DNA of 13,371 nt, from assembly GCA_004555735.1 (NCBI GenBank), contig SFHH01000118.1, positions 1-13,371 of the forward strand. Reading direction: 5' to 3'. The notes below the pieces were generated by a model that was not told the origin of the DNA, searched no databases, and saw nothing but the letters and a program-made list of their open reading frames with translations. This stretch comes from Acidaminococcus fermentans. Its GTDB lineage: Bacteria > Bacillota_C > Negativicutes > Acidaminococcales > Acidaminococcaceae. Positions 12,918 to 13,371 of the stretch are shown in pieces. The position numbers and the translations under genes are program-made. Position 1 is the first letter of the stretch. Every line of letters begins with the position of its first letter.

Positions 12918-13371
12918 ATGAAAAAGACGAAAATCATCTGTACCCTTGGTCCGGCAACGGATAAGAAAGAGCTGCTGGTGGATATGATCAAGGCAGGGAT
13001 GGACCTGGCCCGGTTCAACTTCTCCCATGGTTCCCACAGCGAATGTGAAGCCCGGCTGAATCTGCTGAAAGAAGCGGAAAAGGAAGCCGGCCGGCTGGTG
13101 GGCTATGTGGCTGATACCAAAGGCCCGGAAATGCGGCTGGGACTCTTCCAGGGAGATAAGACCACCCTGGTGCCCGGCCATGAGTTCATCCTCACCACGG
13201 AGAATGTGGAAGGGACGGCAGAAAAGGCCCATGTGAATTATGCCGGCCTCCCGGAAGAAGTGAAACGGGGGGATATCATCCTCCTGAACGATGGGAAACT
13301 GTCCCTGGAAGTCCAATCCACGACCCCCACGGAAATCCACACCATCGTGGTGAACGGCGGGGAGATCTCTT
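12918..13371 (+). CDS. pyk: Pyruvate kinase, N-terminal part (runs off the right edge)
   Basis: 151 complete codons are present. Pyruvate kinase makes pyruvate and ATP from phosphoenolpyruvate and ADP at the end of glycolysis. The protein begins MKKTKIICTLGPAT, the family's first strand. R32, N34 and S36 in RFNFSHG, and D66 and T67 in ADTKGPEMR, are the substrate and potassium-site residues, with R73 closing that motif. The B domain starts after it, with IILLNDGKLSLEV. The catalytic lysine and the C-terminal regulatory domain are outside the window. GAGGGGG at 12903-12909 fits the start. The gap to etfA is 69 bp and mostly a terminator, and no promoter is visible between the terminator and the start codon. 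Confidence 0.95.
   Translation, partial: MKKTKIICTLGPATDKKELLVDMIKAGMDLARFNFSHGSHSECEARLNLLKEAEKEAGRLVGYVADTKGPEMRLGLFQGDKTTLVPGHEFILTTENVEGTAEKAHVNYAGLPEEVKRGDIILLNDGKLSLEVQSTTPTEIHTIVVNGGEIS

Overview
The window looks like a chromosomal segment of an anaerobic Negativicute, most likely Acidaminococcus or a close relative. The reasons are the etfBA pair, whose proteins resemble the electron-bifurcating Etf of Acidaminococcus as I remember it, and the moderately GC-rich codon use of the housekeeping genes (one sampled 60-base line of dnaE is 63% G+C). The genus is an inference; no database was consulted.

Left part (1-2300): the 3' end of a type II CRISPR-Cas operon. The last 69 codons of cas9 are followed by cas1 and cas2 and then a compact array of 13 identical 36-bp repeats with 12 spacers of exactly 30 bp. 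No csn2 or cas4 lies beside cas2, so the layout is that of subtype II-C. The repeat has the II-C form when read on the minus strand, where it ends in an extended -10 box (TGGTACAAT). The array is therefore probably transcribed towards cas2, possibly from a promoter in every repeat. The cas9 tail is clearly AT-rich (32% G+C over bases 1-180), which suggests the locus was acquired.

Middle part (2301-6704): a leftward gene for a small exported protein of unknown function, divergently transcribed from a beta-CASP metallo-beta-lactamase RNase-like gene. After it comes typA/bipA, behind a perfect-consensus sigma-70 promoter and with a strong terminator.

Right part (6705-13371): sepF (cell division), dnaE (DNA polymerase III alpha), etfB-etfA (electron transfer flavoprotein) and the start of pyk (pyruvate kinase). 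The sepF-dnaE junction is abnormal. About 30 N-terminal residues of DnaE, including the first PHP-domain HxH motif, are missing. In their place is a 237-bp segment bounded by a perfect 40-bp inverted repeat.

Each arm of that inverted repeat is a hairpin followed by tandem heptamers of the form GTCNNGA. A similar hairpin-plus-heptamer module starts at the dnaE stop codon. This is a dispersed repeat family that I do not recognise, and together with the dnaE rearrangement and the repeat-embedded CRISPR promoters it is the most unusual content of the window. The other genes are ordinary housekeeping or energy-metabolism genes.
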